A stretch of 44,878 bases of DNA from Caryophanon tenue (GTDB lineage: Bacteria > Bacillota > Bacilli > Bacillales_A > Planococcaceae), in NCBI RefSeq assembly GCF_001700315.1, contig NZ_MASJ01000022.1, positions 1 to 44,878 of the forward strand, read 5' to 3'. Shown here piece by piece: positions 19,496 through 29,252 of this stretch (position 1 is the first letter of the stretch; the number at the start of each line of letters is the position of its first letter). Below the pieces are notes generated by a model. The model saw only the letters and a list, made by a program, of their open reading frames with translations. It ran no database searches and was not told the DNA's origin. The translations under genes and the position numbers were made by a program.

Positions 19496-19531
19496 AAAAA
19501 GGCTACCAATCAAACGACTGGTAGCCTTTTT
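19496..19531. terminator. Bidirectional terminator between the small gene and mfd
   Basis: GGCTACCA (19501-19508) pairs with TGGTAGCC (19519-19526), with five A before and five T after. It ends both the plus-strand small gene and the minus-strand mfd, whose stop is at 19533. Confidence 0.9.
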
Positions 19532-19532
19532 A

Positions 19533-22500
19533 TTATGCTTCAACTACTTCAATGCGGTTTTCATAAATGATGTGTATCACATCTTCTAATACATCAAATA
19601 ATAACTGCGTAGACGGAATATGCTTTTCATCAATCGTCATCACTAATGATTTCGTCGGCGCATCCATGCCAAAGCCAACTGCGCGACCGTATTTATGTGT
19701 ATCTTGCATCACTTGTGCAACATCGAATGCTTTCGTCGCATGCTCCGTGAAATTAATCGTTATCACTTTTTGCTTTAATTTAATGGCACGTAAACCAATC
19801 GATAAGCCCCATGCTTTTAATCGTGCGACACGTAATAAACGTACTGTTTCAGAAGGGACATCGCCGAAGCGGTCGACTAACTCATCGGTAATTTCCACAT
19901 AATCCGCTTCCGTTTCCATCCCTTTAATACGTTTATACATTTGAATTTTTTGATAGCCATCTGGAATATACGTATCAGGAATATATGCATCCATTGGAAT
20001 AACAATCTCAATCGGTTGCTTCTCTTCATAATCATCGCCTAGCTGACGTTCTTCAATTGCTTCTTCAAGCATTTGTGAGTATAAATCGAAGCCGACAGAG
20101 TCGATAAAGCCGTGTTGCTGTGAACCAAGTAAATCACCGGCTCCGCGAATCGATAAATCGCGCATCGCAATTTTAAAGCCTGAACCAAGCTCCGTAAATT
20201 CTTTAATGGCTTGTAAACGCTGCTCAGCGACTTCCGACAGCACTTTTTCACGTTGGTACGTGAAATACGCATACGCCACACGATTGGAACGTCCAACACG
20301 TCCGCGTAGCTGATACAGCTGTGATAAGCCCATTTTGTCAGCATCATGCACAATTAGTGTATTGACGTTTGGAATGTCAACGCCCGTTTCAATAATGGTC
20401 GTTGTGACAAGTACATCATATTCCCCTTCTAAAAATAACAAGATTACTTCCTCTAGCTCGGTCTCGGTCATACGTCCGTGCGCATAACCAACACGCGCTT
20501 CTGGCACAAGCTGCTTAATTTCTTCGACTTTGCTAGCCATTTCCGCAACGCGATTAAATAAGTAAAACACTTGCCCACCACGAGACATTTCACGCTCAAT
20601 GGCCTCACGAATTAATGCACCGCTATATTCCATGACATATGTTTGTACAGGGAAGCGGTTCGCTGGAGGGGTTTCAATTACTGATAAATCACGTACACCG
20701 ACCATCGACATATGCAATGTACGCGGAATCGGTGTAGCTGTTAATGTTAAAACATCCACATTTGTTTTTAACTGCTTAATTTTCTCTTTATGTGTAACAC
20801 CAAAACGTTGCTCTTCATCAACAATTAATAAACCTAAATCTTGATAAACTACATCTTTGGATAATAAACGGTGTGTACCAATGACGATATCAACGGTGCC
20901 GTCCTTTAAACCTCTTAATGTTTCGGTTTGCTGCTTACGTGAACGGAAGCGGCTTAATAAACCAACTGTAATCGGGAAGTCCGCAAAGCGCTCTTTCATC
21001 GTTTCGAAATGTTGTTGCGCTAAAATCGTTGTCGGTACTAGGAAAGCTACTTGCTTGCCATCCATAATCGCTTTAAACGCTGCACGAATAGCCACTTCGG
21101 TTTTGCCGTACCCCACATCACCACATACAAGACGGTCCATTGGTCGCTCACGCTCCATATCCGCCTTCACTTCATGAATCGTACGTAGCTGGTCTTCTGT
21201 TTCCTCATATGGGAAGGCTGACTCAAATGCCCGTACGTCATCAGTGTCTGGTGAGAATGCATAGCCTTTTTCCGCTTCACGTTTCGCATAAAGCTTAATT
21301 AAATCATCCGCAATGTCATGTACCGCTTTTGTTACCTTCGCTTTTGTACGCTTCCACTCCGTACCACCTAGCTTATGTAGCTTCGGCTCTTTTTCTTCTG
21401 ACCCTACATATTTTTGAATTAAATCGATTTGTTCAATCGGCACATATAATTTGTCATCACCGCGGTAACGAATGTGTAAATAATCACGATGAATACCGCC
21501 CACTTCAACCGTTTCAACGCCAATATATTTACCAATACCGTGCTGGACATGGACGATATAGTCGCCCACTTTCATTTCCGTATAGCTTTTAATTCGTTCT
21601 GCATTCGTCATTTTTTGTGGACGTGTGCGTTTTTTCGCTGGTAGCTTAAATAGTTCATCCTCAGTAATAACCGCTAAACGTTGCTGCGTTAGCTCGAAGC
21701 CTGCTTTTAAGGGCAAATCAAGCGCATATAGCCCTTTACCATTTGGCATACCCGTCGTAACCGTTACATCATAGTCCCCTAATAACTCGACCATTTTAGC
21801 GACACGCTCTTGCCCATCTGCTAAAAACAGTACTGTAAAGCCTTCTGCACGCCAACGTTCCACTTCTTGTTTGAAAAGCGGAATTTGTCCTTGGAACTGC
21901 TGCATCGGTTTACAAACAAAGTTCTCTGTTTTTTGGAACGTCATCCCTTGGAATTGACGCGCAAATAACGCAAAATGTACAACCGTTTGACGTAGGCGAT
22001 GAATTACCTCTTTAAACGTGAAACTCACCTTTACATCATGTACCATTTTGCCTTCTTCAATAAGTGAGATAAACCATTCTTGTTCTTCTCGCTCCCACGC
22101 ATCCATCACTTCTTGTACACGACCAATTTCATCAATAAACACAATACCATGTGGTGAGAAATAATCGCTGAGTGAGATATCCTCATCATATAAAATAGAG
22201 CCGTATTTATTTAAATAGCTCGGAATCATATTTTGACGTAGCTGTTCAATTTCATACGTAATATTTGTCGTGAGCGCTTGCTGTGTATCCGCCGTTTTTA
22301 CTTTTTTAACACTCTTTGCGAGCGCGTCTTCTAAACGATTCGCAAGCGCCGCCTTTTGTTCCGCCGTAAAAATAAATTCCACCGCTGGCAAAATGCGTAC
22401 ATCTGCTACCTTTTCAATTGAACGCTGGTCTTCTGCAGAAAACGTACGAATAGAATCCACTTCTGTATCAAATAGTTCAATACGAAGTGGATTGTCTTCA

Positions 22501-23060
22501 TATGGTGGATAAATATCAACAATGCCTCCGCGTATGCTAAATTCGCCTGGAGATGTTACCATTTCAACGCGTGTATAGCCCATTACTAATAGCTGTTCGG
22601 TCCAGTACACTAAATCGATGTCCCGTCCGACTGAAGTGGTCAGTACATATTCTTTCCATACTGTAGCTGGCATTAGCGGTTTACGCATCCCCGCTACTGG
22701 TAGCACATAAATCCCTACCTTTTGATGAGCTAACGCATCTAGTGTCACAATACGTTGTGCTCTTAACTCTGGACTTGACATTGTCATGTCAGCAGCGATA
22801 AATTCATCAGCTGGATAGTAATAAACATGTTGTTGTCCAATTAGCGCTTGAAAATCTTCGACTAATCGTTGTGCTTGTAATAAATTAGATGTCACTACAT
22901 ACACCGGTTTTTGTAACACTGTATATGCTGTTTCCATCATTGCTGGACGAGCCGCTCCGGTTAAACCTGTCACTAAATGATGAAGTCCGTTTTGTTCCAA
23001 TGATGTAATAAATGAGCGAATATGTTTATCATCATATAAAAGTTGCGTTAAAGCTTCCAT
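19533..23060 (-). CDS. mfd: Transcription-repair coupling factor
   Basis: A 1175-residue DNA translocase that removes RNA polymerase stalled at lesions and recruits UvrA. It has a UvrB-like N-terminal region (GEFSIRGGIVDIYPP), an RNA-polymerase interaction domain (YIVHVQHGIGKYIGVETVE), helicase motifs with Walker A CGDVGYGKTEV, the DEEQ box, TATPIPRT, QLRGRVGR and a C-terminal TRCF domain. The length is normal. The ATG at 23060 has an AGGGGG about 13 bases upstream, which is long, but the N-terminus suits the family. fin, the small anti-sigma gene found between pth and mfd in B. subtilis, is absent. Confidence 0.97.
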   Translation of the reverse strand: MEALTQLLYDDKHIRSFITSLEQNGLHHLVTGLTGAARPAMMETAYTVLQKPVYVVTSNLLQAQRLVEDFQALIGQQHVYYYPADEFIAADMTMSSPELRAQRIVTLDALAHQKVGIYVLPVAGMRKPLMPATVWKEYVLTTSVGRDIDLVYWTEQLLVMGYTRVEMVTSPGEFSIRGGIVDIYPPYEDNPLRIELFDTEVDSIRTFSAEDQRSIEKVADVRILPAVEFIFTAEQKAALANRLEDALAKSVKKVKTADTQQALTTNITYEIEQLRQNMIPSYLNKYGSILYDEDISLSDYFSPHGIVFIDEIGRVQEVMDAWEREEQEWFISLIEEGKMVHDVKVSFTFKEVIHRLRQTVVHFALFARQFQGMTFQKTENFVCKPMQQFQGQIPLFKQEVERWRAEGFTVLFLADGQERVAKMVELLGDYDVTVTTGMPNGKGLYALDLPLKAGFELTQQRLAVITEDELFKLPAKKRTRPQKMTNAERIKSYTEMKVGDYIVHVQHGIGKYIGVETVEVGGIHRDYLHIRYRGDDKLYVPIEQIDLIQKYVGSEEKEPKLHKLGGTEWKRTKAKVTKAVHDIADDLIKLYAKREAEKGYAFSPDTDDVRAFESAFPYEETEDQLRTIHEVKADMERERPMDRLVCGDVGYGKTEVAIRAAFKAIMDGKQVAFLVPTTILAQQHFETMKERFADFPITVGLLSRFRSRKQQTETLRGLKDGTVDIVIGTHRLLSKDVVYQDLGLLIVDEEQRFGVTHKEKIKQLKTNVDVLTLTATPIPRTLHMSMVGVRDLSVIETPPANRFPVQTYVMEYSGALIREAIEREMSRGGQVFYLFNRVAEMASKVEEIKQLVPEARVGYAHGRMTETELEEVILLFLEGEYDVLVTTTIIETGVDIPNVNTLIVHDADKMGLSQLYQLRGRVGRSNRVAYAYFTYQREKVLSEVAEQRLQAIKEFTELGSGFKIAMRDLSIRGAGDLLGSQQHGFIDSVGFDLYSQMLEEAIEERQLGDDYEEKQPIEIVIPMDAYIPDTYIPDGYQKIQMYKRIKGMETEADYVEITDELVDRFGDVPSETVRLLRVARLKAWGLSIGLRAIKLKQKVITINFTEHATKAFDVAQVMQDTHKYGRAVGFGMDAPTKSLVMTIDEKHIPSTQLLFDVLEDVIHIIYENRIEVVEA

Positions 23061-23105
23061 GTAAAATGAAAAGCCCCCTCTCTGAAATCCTCTATACGTA
23101 TATGC

Positions 23106-23140
23106 ATAAAAGGAGTTGCTTCGATAATGAACAACTCCTT
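23106..23140 (-). terminator. Terminator after pth
   Basis: AAGGAGTTG (23110-23118) pairs with CAACTCCTT (23132-23140), followed on the minus strand by TTTTATG. It lies 12 bp past the pth stop. Confidence 0.65.
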
Positions 23141-23151
23141 ACATGAACTAT

Positions 23152-23709
23152 TTAATTAAATTCATTCATCACGTCAACGAATGATTTTTTTAACGATGTT
23201 TCAACCGCTGCGACACTTTTTTGAATCGCATCTGTTACAATCGGAGCATCTTCTTTCGAAAACTTCGCTAATACATAATCAGATACTTTCATGCCTGCAG
23301 GTGGTCGGCTCACACCAACGCGAATACGATTAAATTGCTGTGTACCTAAATGTTGGATTAACGATTTAATGCCGTTATGTCCACCAGCACTACCTTTTTG
23401 ACGCAAGCGTAATTTGCCTGTTTCTAAATCTAAATCATCATAAATCACAATAATATCTTCTACATCAATATCAAAATACTCCATTAACGGGCGTACACAT
23501 TCGCCAGATAAATTCATATATGTTAATGGTTTTAGTAAAATGACTTTTCCTTCTGGACGGTGCACGGTCGCATACATGCCATTAAATTTTGACTGTGTTA
23601 GTGGTGCATTCCATTCCTTTGCAAGTGCATCAATCACTTCAAAGCCAATGTTATGTCGTGTATATTCATATGGTTTCCCTGGATTGCCAAGACCAATAAT
23701 TAGTTTCAT
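23152..23709 (-). CDS. pth: Peptidyl-tRNA hydrolase
   Basis: Releases tRNA from peptidyl-tRNAs that drop off the ribosome. The 185-residue protein shows [20 protein letters not shown] with the catalytic His19, then [12 protein letters not shown], and [30 protein letters not shown] precedes the ATG. It stands alone between two terminators (one after ctc, one after itself), so it needs a promoter in 23710-23826; a TATAAT is present there without a good -35 box. The position between ctc and mfd is conserved. Confidence 0.96.
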   Translation of the reverse strand: MKLIIGLGNPGKPYEYTRHNIGFEVIDALAKEWNAPLTQSKFNGMYATVHRPEGKVILLKPLTYMNLSGECVRPLMEYFDIDVEDIIVIYDDLDLETGKLRLRQKGSAGGHNGIKSLIQHLGTQQFNRIRVGVSRPPAGMKVSDYVLAKFSKEDAPIVTDAIQKSVAAVETSLKKSFVDVMNEFN

Positions 23710-23826
23710 TGTCGTTTTTCACGCCTCTATCATTATTATAATCGTAGCTTATTTTATCATAAATTGATGGCAATATGGTTGTTTTATGTTTTATCCACCA
23801 AAAACATCACATAAAAAGACCGTGCA

Positions 23827-23874
23827 CAAAAAAGAAAGCACCGACGAAAAATACATGATTTTTCGTCGGTGCTT
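23827..23874 (-). terminator. Intrinsic terminator after ctc
   Basis: A perfect 17-bp stem (23836-23852 with 23858-23874) encloses loop ACATG and is followed by TCTTTTTTG on the minus strand. Confidence 0.9.
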
Positions 23875-23919
23875 CGCATACTATTTTAGACGATAACTGC
23901 TTTACAAAACAGCTAAAGA

Positions 23920-24573
23920 TTAATCTTCGCGACCTGGTTTTTCAGGGTCTAATTTCTCGCCTACTGCTTCCACATCATCGGCTGTTAAGTTCGCCTCATC
24001 ACCATCAGTTTCTTCAGCTTGTGGTGTTGGTGGTGTCACAGTTGCAACTGTATAGTCATCCTCATTTAAGACATCAAATGAGATTTTGTCGCGCACATCC
24101 GCTAACGCCAATGTGTCACCTACACCTAAATCGGTTACATCAATTTCAATTGTATCTGGAATATCTGAAGGCTTCACACGAATTTTCAGTGTTAAGTTTG
24201 GCTGTGTTAATACGCCACCTTCTCGTACACCTACTGAATCACCAACGATTGCAATCGGTACATCCACTTCTAATTCTTCTTTCATATTAATAGAAAGTAA
24301 GTCAAAGTGTTTTACCGTCCCTTTTAACGCATCACGCTGGATATCCGTAATGATCGCATTATACGTAGTGCCTTCTACATCGATTTTAAAAATATTGTTA
24401 ATGCCGTGGCGTTGCACTTCTCGTGCCATCTCACGGTATTCAAAATATAAAGGTGTTGTTTCATTTACGTTAAAGCCATAAATGACACTTGGCAACTTAC
24501 CTTCTTGTCTTAATTGGGTTAGTATTGATCGACTCCCAGTTTCTCGCTTTGTTGCTGAAATTACTGTACTCAT
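23920..24573 (-). CDS. ctc: Ribosomal protein bL25/CTC, general stress type
   Basis: Binds 5S rRNA in the 50S subunit; CTC is the long stress-induced form of L25. Of 217 residues, the N-terminal L25 domain covers about 1-92 (RSILTQLRQEGKLPSVIYG) and the C-terminal TL5-type domain about 98-185 (VDVPIAIVGDSVGVREGGVL, IEIDVTDLGVGDTLALADV). An acidic tail follows. The ATG has AAAGGGGA upstream. The gene is flanked by terminators and has a sigma-B-like promoter, as the B. subtilis orthologue does, so induction under general stress is likely. Confidence 0.95.
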   Translation of the reverse strand: MSTVISATKRETGSRSILTQLRQEGKLPSVIYGFNVNETTPLYFEYREMAREVQRHGINNIFKIDVEGTTYNAIITDIQRDALKGTVKHFDLLSINMKEELEVDVPIAIVGDSVGVREGGVLTQPNLTLKIRVKPSDIPDTIEIDVTDLGVGDTLALADVRDKISFDVLNEDDYTVATVTPPTPQAEETDGDEANLTADDVEAVGEKLDPEKPGRED

Positions 24574-24626
24574 CCTTCATAGTCCCCTTTCAGTCTAGAA
24601 CTTTTTATTTTTGCCATATTATATAT

Positions 24627-24651
24627 GTACCCACTGTTAATATTTTTAAAC
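24627..24651 (-). promoter_or_regulatory. Sigma-B type promoter of ctc
   Basis: On the minus strand GTTTAA (24646-24651) lies 13 bp from GGGTAC (24627-24632). The sigma-B consensus is GTTTAA-N12-14-GGGTAT. The site lies between the prs terminator and the ctc start, where the classic sigma-B promoter lies in B. subtilis. Confidence 0.7.
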
Positions 24652-24663
24652 ATTGACGGACAC

Positions 24664-24696
24664 AAAAAGCCCTCTCAATCAATGGATTGAGAGGGC
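24664..24696 (-). terminator. Intrinsic terminator after prs
   Basis: A perfect 12-bp stem (24669-24680 with 24685-24696) encloses loop AATG and ends in five T on the minus strand. Confidence 0.9.
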
Positions 24697-24711
24697 AGTC
24701 TATATTAGAAA

Positions 24712-25671
24712 TTAGTCAAATAAAATACTTACAGATTTGTTTTCGTATACGCGAGAAATTGCATCCGCCATTAATTTCGCTACTGAAAGCTCCACAATTT
24801 TAGGTGATTTTTTCTCTTCTGATAATTGAATTGTGTTTGTTACCACTAATTCTTTAATAACAGAGTTGTCGATACGCTCGATAGCTGGGCCCGATAAGAC
24901 TGGGTGTGAACAAGAAGCGTATACTTCTTTTGCGCCAGCTTCTTTTAAGGCGTTAGCGCCGATTGTAATTGTACCTGCAGTATCAATGATATCATCGATT
25001 AAGATACAAATTTTACCATCAACATTACCAACGATGTTCATTACTTCCGCAACGTTTGGCTTCGGACGGCGTTTGTCGATAATTGCGATCGGTGCTTTTA
25101 AGCGCTCCGCTAATTTACGAGCACGAGTTACGCCACCGTGGTCAGGAGATACTACAACGATATCTTCTGAGTTAAAGCCTTTAGTAGAGAAGTAGTCACC
25201 AATTAACGGTACTGCTACTAAGTGGTCGATTAAAATATCGAAGAAACCTTGAATTTGTGGTGCGTGTAAATCTAATACGATTACACGAGTTGCACCAGCT
25301 GTTTCTAAAAGGTTTGCAACTAATTTTGCTGTGATTGGCTCACGAGCACGAGCTTTACGGTCTTGACGAGCATACCCGTAGTAAGGCATTACAACGTTGA
25401 TTGTGCGTGCAGACGCACGTTTAACAGCATCAATCATAATTAAAAGTTCCATTAAATGTTCGTTTACCGGTGCAGAAGTTGATTGCACGATAAATACATC
25501 ACAACCACGGATGCTTTCTTCAATGCTAATTTGTACTTCACCATCAGAAAAAGTTTTTACTGAAGATTTACCAAGTTCAATGCCCATTTCTTTAGCGATT
25601 TCTTGAGCAAGTGGATTGTTAGAGTTTAATGAAAAAAGTTTTAATTTTGAGTCAGCATATTGATACGGCAT
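24712..25671 (-). CDS. prs: Ribose-phosphate pyrophosphokinase
   Basis: Makes PRPP from ribose 5-phosphate and ATP, feeding purine, pyrimidine, histidine and tryptophan synthesis. The 319-residue protein has the catalytic-loop region [15 protein letters not shown], the ATP/divalent-metal site [12 protein letters not shown], the flexible [11 protein letters not shown] segment and the PRPP-binding [19 protein letters not shown] precedes the ATG. It is 24 bp after glmU and is probably co-transcribed with it. This links cell-wall precursor and nucleotide supply, as in other Bacillales. Confidence 0.98.
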   Translation of the reverse strand: MPYQYADSKLKLFSLNSNNPLAQEIAKEMGIELGKSSVKTFSDGEVQISIEESIRGCDVFIVQSTSAPVNEHLMELLIMIDAVKRASARTINVVMPYYGYARQDRKARAREPITAKLVANLLETAGATRVIVLDLHAPQIQGFFDILIDHLVAVPLIGDYFSTKGFNSEDIVVVSPDHGGVTRARKLAERLKAPIAIIDKRRPKPNVAEVMNIVGNVDGKICILIDDIIDTAGTITIGANALKEAGAKEVYASCSHPVLSGPAIERIDNSVIKELVVTNTIQLSEEKKSPKIVELSVAKLMADAISRVYENKSVSILFD

Positions 25672-25695
25672 GACGGCCTCCTGAATTATAAATTA

Positions 25696-27060
25696 TTATT
25701 TTAATTTCTTTGCATAGTCTAATTTGTTATCTTGACGAGCACGAGCAATAGCAAGTGCATCTTCTGGAACATCTTTTACAATTGTTGAGCCAGCTGCAAC
25801 AAATGCACCTTTTCCAACAGTTACAGGTGCTACTAAGTTTGAGTTACAGCCGATGAACGCGTCATCTTCAATCACTGTTTCAAATTTATTTTTCCCGTCG
25901 TAATTTACTGTAATTGAACCACAGCCAATATTAACGTTCGCACCAACTTTTGCATCACCAATATAGCTTAAGTGTGACACTTTCGCACCGTCTTTTAACA
26001 CGCTCTTCTTCACTTCAACAAAGTTACCAATTTTCACTTCGTTGCCTAAGTCAGATTGTGGACGTAAATGTGCAAATGGGCCAACTGCTGTATGGTCGCC
26101 AACTTTGCTTTCTGTCACAACAGAATTTTTCACAGTTGTTGCATTGCCAATTGTGCTATCAGTAATTTGGCTATTTGGGCCGATGATACAATCTTCGCCA
26201 ATAACTGTTTTACCTTCGATAACTACGCCTGGCTTTAACACTGTATCACGACCAATTACTGCATCTGCGCTAATTGATGTGCTACCTGGTGATAAAATCG
26301 TGACACCGTTACGCATATGTAGCTCTTGGATACGCGCTTGCATAAGTGTTTCTGCTTCAGCTAGTGCTACGCGGTCATTGACACCGAGTGTTTCACTAAA
26401 ATCAGGTGTTACATGTGCTGTAACGACTTCACCTTGCTTTTGTAAAATTTCAATAACATCCGGTAAATAGTATTCACCTTGTGCATTGTCATTTCCAACA
26501 AGCTTTAATGTTTCAAATAATGCTTTATTATCAAAACAATACGTACCTGTATTAATTTCAGTGACAAGCTTTTGCTCTTCAGTTGCGTCTTTTTGCTCAA
26601 CGATTTGCGCGACTTGACCCGCTTCATCGCGAATAATACGACCATAGCCTGTTGGATTTTCAGCAACAGCTGTTAAAATTGTTGCTTTCGCATTTAACTC
26701 ATTGTGATGAGCTAATAATGCTTGCATCGTTTCAGGACGAATTAATGGTGTATCTCCACAAATAACAAGCGTCGTTCCTTCTAAGTTACCTAAAGCGCTT
26801 TCAGCTTGTTGTACCGCATGCGCAGTACCTAGCTGTTCAGCTTGTAATGCGTATTCGCTTTTTTCGCCTAATTGCTCTTTCACCATTTCGGCACCGTGAC
26901 CAACAATTGTAACAATACGCTCTACATCTAAAGAATGAATGTTATCAACAACATGTTGTACCATTGGTTTGCCGCATACCGGGTGAAGCACTTTATATAA
27001 TTTAGACTTCATACGTGTACCTTGACCTGCAGCCAAAATAACTGCGTAAATGTTAGTCAT
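25696..27060 (-). CDS. glmU: Bifunctional UDP-GlcNAc synthesis enzyme
   Basis: Acetylates glucosamine 1-phosphate and then uridylylates it to UDP-GlcNAc, the precursor of peptidoglycan and teichoic acids. The N-terminal uridyltransferase shows [15 protein letters not shown]. The C-terminal half is a left-handed beta helix of hexapeptide repeats ([20 protein letters not shown] and so on) carrying the acetyltransferase active site. The open frame extends 34 codons further, but the ATG at 27060 has GGAGG at 7 nt and gives the family N-terminus, hence 454 residues. A strong promoter lies just upstream. A 400-bp gap separates it from spoVG. Confidence 0.97.
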   Translation of the reverse strand: MTNIYAVILAAGQGTRMKSKLYKVLHPVCGKPMVQHVVDNIHSLDVERIVTIVGHGAEMVKEQLGEKSEYALQAEQLGTAHAVQQAESALGNLEGTTLVICGDTPLIRPETMQALLAHHNELNAKATILTAVAENPTGYGRIIRDEAGQVAQIVEQKDATEEQKLVTEINTGTYCFDNKALFETLKLVGNDNAQGEYYLPDVIEILQKQGEVVTAHVTPDFSETLGVNDRVALAEAETLMQARIQELHMRNGVTILSPGSTSISADAVIGRDTVLKPGVVIEGKTVIGEDCIIGPNSQITDSTIGNATTVKNSVVTESKVGDHTAVGPFAHLRPQSDLGNEVKIGNFVEVKKSVLKDGAKVSHLSYIGDAKVGANVNIGCGSITVNYDGKNKFETVIEDDAFIGCNSNLVAPVTVGKGAFVAAGSTIVKDVPEDALAIARARQDNKLDYAKKLK

Positions 27061-27094
27061 GCTAAGTCCTCCAATACGCTCTTTTTCTATTATG

Positions 27095-27123
27095 ACTATA
27101 AAGCAAACGTAGTGATATTTCAA
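27095..27123 (-). promoter_or_regulatory. Sigma-A promoter of glmU-prs
   Basis: On the minus strand TTGAAA (27118-27123) lies 17 bp from TATAGT (27095-27100). The start would be near 27088, leaving a short leader of about 28 nt before the ATG. Confidence 0.7.
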
Positions 27124-27393
27124 GTTGTTATACGTGCAATGGTAGAGGTCAAATAGCGCCATTTCATAGATTATGGATGAAAAAACGCAGAAAAAACTAC
27201 TTAGGCATAATAAATGAAGAAAGCAATCTTTCGCTTAGTCGAGCAATCTTTCGCTTAAAGAGGTATGACTTTGCGTTATTTATAATATAAGAATGTTCAG
27301 TTATTTGAACAAAAACCATAAAGGTCTGACTTTTAACAAATGATGACATATTGTTATGTTTTCCAAAGTAACGCTTGTTTAATTGGCAGATGT
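27124..27393. other. Non-coding gap between spoVG and glmU, with a direct repeat
   Basis: AT-rich, without a supported gene. A 16-bp word, AGCAATCTTTCGCTTA, occurs twice at 27222-27237 and 27242-27257 (period 20). On the minus strand TTGTTC (27305-27310) stands 17 bp from TATATT (27282-27287), a weak promoter-like pair that would fire toward the repeat. The stretch could hold a small RNA or an old duplication. I see no defined structure. Confidence 0.4.
27222..27257. repeat. Tandem 16-bp direct repeat
   Basis: Two identical copies of AGCAATCTTTCGCTTA are separated by GTCG. Each copy with its preceding base has AAGC or GAGC at one end and GCTT at the other, a short imperfect inverted repeat. 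The placement upstream of the glmU promoter would suit a regulator site. The function is unknown. Confidence 0.8.
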
Positions 27394-27439
27394 ACACAAA
27401 TAAAACGCGTTCTTTCAGTTGACTGAAAGAGCGCGTTTT
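27394..27439 (-). terminator. Intrinsic terminator after spoVG
   Basis: Positions 27402-27419 pair with 27422-27439 with one mismatch. The stem ends in TTTTATTT on the minus strand. It lies 22 bp past the spoVG stop. Confidence 0.8.
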
Positions 27440-27460
27440 ATTTCATCCTATGTATAATTG

Positions 27461-27769
27461 TTATACTTCTGTTAGCACAGGCTCCAGCGTCTCTTCAATC
27501 GAAGAAGCTTCTGTTGTTTCCGCCTCTGCATACGCTGCTAAAATTTTATCTTGAATTTTCGCGCGCATTTCTACGTTGATTGGGTGAGCTACATCACGGA
27601 ACTCGCCATCTTTCGTACGTTTGCTTGGCATTGCGACAAACAAACCATTATTACCATCAATTACGCGTAAATCATGTACAACGAATGCATCGTCTAATGT
27701 AATTGAGACAATCGCGCGCATGCGGCCCTCTGTTTCTACTTTACGTAAACGGATATTTGTTACCTCCAT
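27461..27769 (-). CDS. spoVG: Regulatory RNA-binding protein SpoVG
   Basis: A small nucleic-acid-binding regulator found also in non-spore-formers such as Listeria and Staphylococcus, where it controls virulence, envelope and capsule genes. The 102-residue protein begins [11 protein letters not shown] and contains [19 protein letters not shown] and DVAHPIN, the SpoVG core. The C-terminal 20 residues are acidic and variable. The ATG has AAGGATGGTG upstream. It is monocistronic, bounded by terminators. Its presence therefore does not imply sporulation. I could not place its promoter; a sigma-H match like that of B. subtilis was not found. Confidence 0.95.
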   Translation of the reverse strand: MEVTNIRLRKVETEGRMRAIVSITLDDAFVVHDLRVIDGNNGLFVAMPSKRTKDGEFRDVAHPINVEMRAKIQDKILAAYAEAETTEASSIEETLEPVLTEV

Positions 27770-27945
27770 TTATGACACCATCCTTACTACTTAATGTTTT
27801 GTACATGTATTAGTTCGGCATTCCTATAGCATTATCCTGCTATACTTAAATATTTTTTATATATTTTGGAATTTAAGGTAATTATAGTTCGAAATACGAA
27901 ACAACTTATGCATGTTAAAGCCTCATATTTTTAGCTTCTACACGA

Positions 27946-27977
27946 CAAAAAAACTGCTAGGCATGTTGCCTAGCAGT
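27946..27977 (-). terminator. Intrinsic terminator after ridA
   Basis: ACTGCTAGGC (27953-27962) pairs with GCCTAGCAGT (27968-27977). Seven T follow on the minus strand. It ends the ispE-purR-ridA transcript. Confidence 0.9.
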
Positions 27978-27986
27978 AGCATACTA

Positions 27987-28361
27987 TTATTTTACTAAAG
28001 CAATAACTTCAATTTCTACTTTCACGTCTTTTGGTAAACGTGCTACTTCTACAGCAGAACGTGCTGGCTTATGCGTACCAAAGTGAGACGCATACACTTC
28101 ATTCATGTCTGCAAAGTCGTTCATATCCTTCATAAATACCGTAGTTTTTACAACTTGGTCTAATGAAGAACCGGCTTCTTTTAACACAGCCTTTAAGTTT
28201 TCAAATACTTGGTTCGTTTGTGCTGTAATGTCGCCATCTACTAACTCGCCTGCTGCTGTTAGTGGAATTTGACCTGATGAATAAAACATGTTGTTCACGA
28301 TAATGCCTTGAGCATATGGCCCAATTGCTGCTGGTGCGTTGTTTGTTGAAACTGCCTTCAT
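27987..28361 (-). CDS. ridA: RidA-family imine/enamine deaminase
   Basis: Hydrolyses reactive 2-aminoacrylate and related enamines, protecting PLP enzymes. The 124-residue protein has [11 protein letters not shown], the YSSGQIPLT segment, the signature [21 protein letters not shown], the catalytic arginine in [13 protein letters not shown] and the C-terminal [10 protein letters not shown]. It is 3 bp after purR, the B. subtilis purR-yabJ pair; in that species YabJ is needed for full adenine repression by PurR. The Shine-Dalgarno GGAGAGAG is inside the end of purR. Confidence 0.96.
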   Translation of the reverse strand: MKAVSTNNAPAAIGPYAQGIIVNNMFYSSGQIPLTAAGELVDGDITAQTNQVFENLKAVLKEAGSSLDQVVKTTVFMKDMNDFADMNEVYASHFGTHKPARSAVEVARLPKDVKVEIEVIALVK

Positions 28362-28364
28362 AAT

Positions 28365-29192
28365 TTAGTCTCTCTCCTTAGAAAAAAAGTTTCCTTCACT
28401 TAAAGCAATAGTACGGTCTTTCTCGTTTACTTCATGTAGCTTCACAAGTGAATAGTAATCATCTACAAGCGTTTCATCTGCATGCTCCGCCTCAACAAGT
28501 ACCGCGATACCTGCTAAGTCACATTCAAATTCCTCGAGTAAATTTTTCATGCCATTCATTGTACCGCCAACTTTCATAAAGTCATCGGTAATTAAAACAC
28601 GTTGTCCACTTTTCATGCTACGTTTTGATAATACCATTGTTTGAATTCTTCTTGAAGAGCCTGATACATAATTTATGCTGACTGTTGAGCCTTCTGTTAC
28701 TTTGCTATCGCGACGCACAACAACGACCGGTACATTTAAATGACGCGCAATTGCATGTGCAATCGAAATGCCTTTCGTTGCTACGGTCATAATGACATCA
28801 ATTTGCTGATCTGCAAACGCTGTTGCAAATACTTTGCCGACACGATTCATCAATTCTGCGTTCCCTAATAAATCGGTCATAAATAAATAACCACCTGGTA
28901 ATAGACGGTCCGATTGGCTAAGTTCCGCAATCATTTCATCAATGACATAACGGATTTCCTGCTCTGACATGTTCGGTATGTATTTCACGCCACCAGCTGC
29001 GCCAGGAACAGTTACTAATTGCCCGATACCTTTTTCTTCAAATGTTTCCTTCACAATCGTTAAATCCTCACTAATCGACGACTTTGCAGATTGATAAAGA
29101 TCCGAAAAATACGTTAACGGGATTAATTGATGTGGATGTTCAAGCAAATAGTGCGTCATATCGACTAATCGTTCACTACGCTTCCATTTCAT
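28365..29192 (-). CDS. purR: Purine operon repressor
   Basis: Represses purine synthesis genes and releases DNA when PRPP is high. The 275-residue protein has an N-terminal winged-helix domain (about 1-75) and a phosphoribosyltransferase-type domain with the PRPP motif VLITDDFMKVGGTMNG (199-214). It binds PRPP but is not an enzyme in the family. The ATG at 29192 is preceded by GGAGAGGGTT. It follows ispE by 60 bp with no terminator, and ridA follows by 3 bp. No clear PurR operator is visible at its own promoter region. Confidence 0.96.
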   Translation of the reverse strand: MKWKRSERLVDMTHYLLEHPHQLIPLTYFSDLYQSAKSSISEDLTIVKETFEEKGIGQLVTVPGAAGGVKYIPNMSEQEIRYVIDEMIAELSQSDRLLPGGYLFMTDLLGNAELMNRVGKVFATAFADQQIDVIMTVATKGISIAHAIARHLNVPVVVVRRDSKVTEGSTVSINYVSGSSRRIQTMVLSKRSMKSGQRVLITDDFMKVGGTMNGMKNLLEEFECDLAGIAVLVEAEHADETLVDDYYSLVKLHEVNEKDRTIALSEGNFFSKERD

Positions 29193-29252
29193 ACTAACCC
29201 TCTCCTAAAAATTACGAATATTTTATACGTACGTTATCATAATTGTACGGTT

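Noticed and set aside
27222-27257. CRISPR-like repeat
   Set aside because: Only two 16-bp copies with a 4-bp spacer and no cas gene nearby.
27197-27397. 66-codon minus-strand frame in the spoVG-glmU gap
   Set aside because: No Shine-Dalgarno, and it spans the direct repeat; composition looks like random AT-rich sequence.
27770-27945. Possible sigma-H promoter for spoVG
   Set aside because: A GCAGGATAA resembles the -35 element, but the following GGAAT is only about 8 bp away, too close for sigma-H.
29193-29252. PurR operator at purR itself
   Set aside because: I could not find paired PurBox sequences matching the known consensus in the short gap.
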